From VAZQ01 sp963763365 (GTDB lineage Bacteria > Pseudomonadota > Alphaproteobacteria > Rhizobiales > Xanthobacteraceae): a stretch of DNA of 64,000 bases. The stretch is from positions 372,001 through 436,000 of the forward strand of contig CAVXOE010000012.1 in NCBI GenBank assembly GCA_963763365.1, in the 5' to 3' direction. Positions 63,096 to 64,000 of this stretch are shown here, piece after piece (the first letter of the stretch is position 1; each line of letters starts with the position of its first letter). The notes beneath the pieces were generated by a model. The model was not told where the DNA came from. It saw only the letters and a program-made list of their open reading frames with translations, and ran no database searches. The translations under genes were made by a program, and so were the position numbers.

Positions 63096-63803
63096 ATGCG
63101 CGTAGGTGATCCCCGCGGGGTAGTCCGTACGGCACGTCTGTTTGTGGTCGGCGTTGCATTGAGTTTGTTGATCGCACCCGCCCTCGCGCAAACGCCGCCG
63201 CAACCCAAGGCTCAGCCGAAAGCCGCGCCCAAGGCGTCGCAACCGGCCGCGCCGGCGCAAAGCGCGCCGGGCGACGAGCAGATTCCTCTGGTCTATTCGT
63301 CCTGGACCAAGGTGTGCGGCAAGGAGAACCAAGCCGGCGCCAAGGAAGTGTGCCTCACCGTCAAGGAGGCACGGCTCGACAACGGCCAGTTCATCGCGAG
63401 CGCGGCGTTTATCGAGCCGACCGGCGAGCCGAAGAAGATCCTGCGCATTACGGTCCCGCTCGGGATGCAGCTAGCGGTCGGCACGCGCATGCTGGTGGAC
63501 AAGGGACAGGCCGCGGTCGGCCAGTACATCGCCTGCTTCCCTAACGGCTGCATGGCGGATTTCGAGGCGGCTCCCGCGTTCGTCGCTCAGCTCAAGAGCG
63601 GCAAGACGCTGTGGCTGCAGACGATCAATCTCTCCGGGCAGCCCGCGAGCTATCCGCTGCCGCTCGACGAGTTCGCCAAGGTCAACGATGGGCCGCCGAC
63701 GGACCCGAAGGTGTTCGAGGCGCAGCAGCAGAAGCTTGAGCAGGAACTGCAGCGTAAGGCCGAGGAAACGCGCAGCAAGCTCGGCAACCCGCCGCCGCGC
63801 TGA
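63096..63803 (+). CDS. IalB family protein 2
   Basis: 235 aa. Same architecture as the preceding gene: signal peptide (ARLFVVGVALSLLIAPALAQ), Pro/Ala/Lys linker, IalB domain with YSSWTKVCGKE, KEVCLTVKEAR, YIACFPNGCMADF, and a Gln/Glu/Lys-rich helical tail (FEAQQQKLEQELQRKAEE). Tandem duplication is evident from the matched Cys and motif order. The 30-bp gap suggests co-transcription. Envelope function, otherwise unknown. Confidence 0.9.
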   Translation: MRVGDPRGVVRTARLFVVGVALSLLIAPALAQTPPQPKAQPKAAPKASQPAAPAQSAPGDEQIPLVYSSWTKVCGKENQAGAKEVCLTVKEARLDNGQFIASAAFIEPTGEPKKILRITVPLGMQLAVGTRMLVDKGQAAVGQYIACFPNGCMADFEAAPAFVAQLKSGKTLWLQTINLSGQPASYPLPLDEFAKVNDGPPTDPKVFEAQQQKLEQELQRKAEETRSKLGNPPPR

Positions 63804-63814
63804 GGCTTCAACAT

Positions 63815-64000
63815 TCAGTTCAGAATGGAATTGCGCGGCCGGTAGCTGCCGCGCTCGTCCTGTTCGAACACCTCGTCGACCTGCGGGTGACGCATCGGCT
63901 CGCCGGACGTGTCGGGCAGCAGATTCTGCTCGGAAACATAAGCAATATATTCGCTCTCCGCGTTCTCGGCGAACAAATGATAGAACGGCTGGTCCTTGTG
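63815..64000 (-). CDS. hspQ: heat shock protein HspQ, C-terminal part
   Basis: 61 codons plus stop are in the window; the start lies beyond base 64000. The sequence opens HKDQPFYHLFAENAESEYIA and continues VSEQNLLPDTSGEPMRHPQV, which matches the QPFYHxLxE and YVxExNLxPD phrases of HspQ (YccV), a hemimethylated-DNA-binding and protease-related heat shock protein. It converges on the IalB 2 gene with 11 bases between the stops. Confidence 0.85.
   Translation of the reverse strand, partial: HKDQPFYHLFAENAESEYIAYVSEQNLLPDTSGEPMRHPQVDEVFEQDERGSYRPRNSILN

Noticed and set aside
62013..63332. Upstream extension of the peptide-binding protein to about 1078 codons
   Set aside because: It would run opposite the IalB genes; the GTG at 62012 has a ribosome site and signal peptide.

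Overview
The window is high-GC DNA from an alphaproteobacterium of the order Hyphomicrobiales (Rhizobiales), most like the Bradyrhizobium / Rhodopseudomonas / Pseudolabrys group. The main reasons are the housekeeping order coaD - two peptidyl-prolyl isomerases - queA - tgt, the run glmU - glmS - DUF502 and recG / sdhE-mfd, an ndvB/ndvC-type cyclic beta-glucan locus, two IalB-family proteins, and many tripartite-tricarboxylate (TctC/Bug) solute receptors. The genus assignment is inference. No phage, transposase, CRISPR array or rRNA was seen. One tRNA gene (Lys, UUU) is present.

Layout. 0.1-3.9 kb: leftward group of three TctC/Bug receptors with a secreted ankyrin-repeat protein between them. 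4.0-9.0 kb: coaD, two PPIases flanking a TolA-like secreted protein, a small Zn-ribbon protein, queA (frameshifted) and tgt. 9.1-15.6 kb: a fourth Bug receptor and two tandem molybdenum hydroxylases of the isoquinoline-1-oxidoreductase type; the first is broken by several single-base indels, the second is intact. 15.6-18.5 kb: REP-like palindrome, DUF983, an LVIVD beta-propeller protein and a cysteine-dioxygenase-like cupin. 18.5-35.8 kb: catabolic/transport region with an SsuABC/TauABC-type ABC importer, alpha/beta hydrolase, class III CoA-transferase, amidase, maleate-isomerase-like protein, two flavin hydroxylases, two more Bug receptors, an NmrA-like reductase, a luciferase-like monooxygenase, a triple RidA protein and a secreted serine hydrolase. 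35.8-37.3 kb: tRNA-Lys and an M20 amidohydrolase. 37.3-43.9 kb: ndvB/ndvC-like cyclic beta-(1,3),(1,6)-glucan genes and membrane proteins. 44.0-55.3 kb: glmU, glmS, DUF502, COG3650-like, DUF805, recG, sdhE and mfd. 55.3-64 kb: two HupE/UreJ proteins, a FrnE-like DsbA protein, a degenerate GGDEF protein, a degenerate acyl-CoA-synthetase-like protein, an oligopeptide-binding protein, two tandem IalB proteins and the 3' end of hspQ.

How the genes work together. Six orphan Bug receptors, an ABC importer, molybdenum hydroxylases, flavin hydroxylases, an amidase, a CoA-transferase and hydrolases fit uptake and oxidative breakdown of aromatic, N-heteroaromatic or carboxylate compounds; no substrate can be assigned from sequence. 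The ndv genes, glmU/glmS (UDP-GlcNAc supply) and IalB proteins belong to envelope biology.

A striking feature of the window is that about a dozen otherwise well conserved genes or gene segments are interrupted by single-base frameshifts. Nearly all are +1 insertions and they are densest at 7.4-11.1 kb. This looks more like insertion-biased sequencing or assembly error than true gene decay and should be resolved before any of these genes is called a pseudogene.
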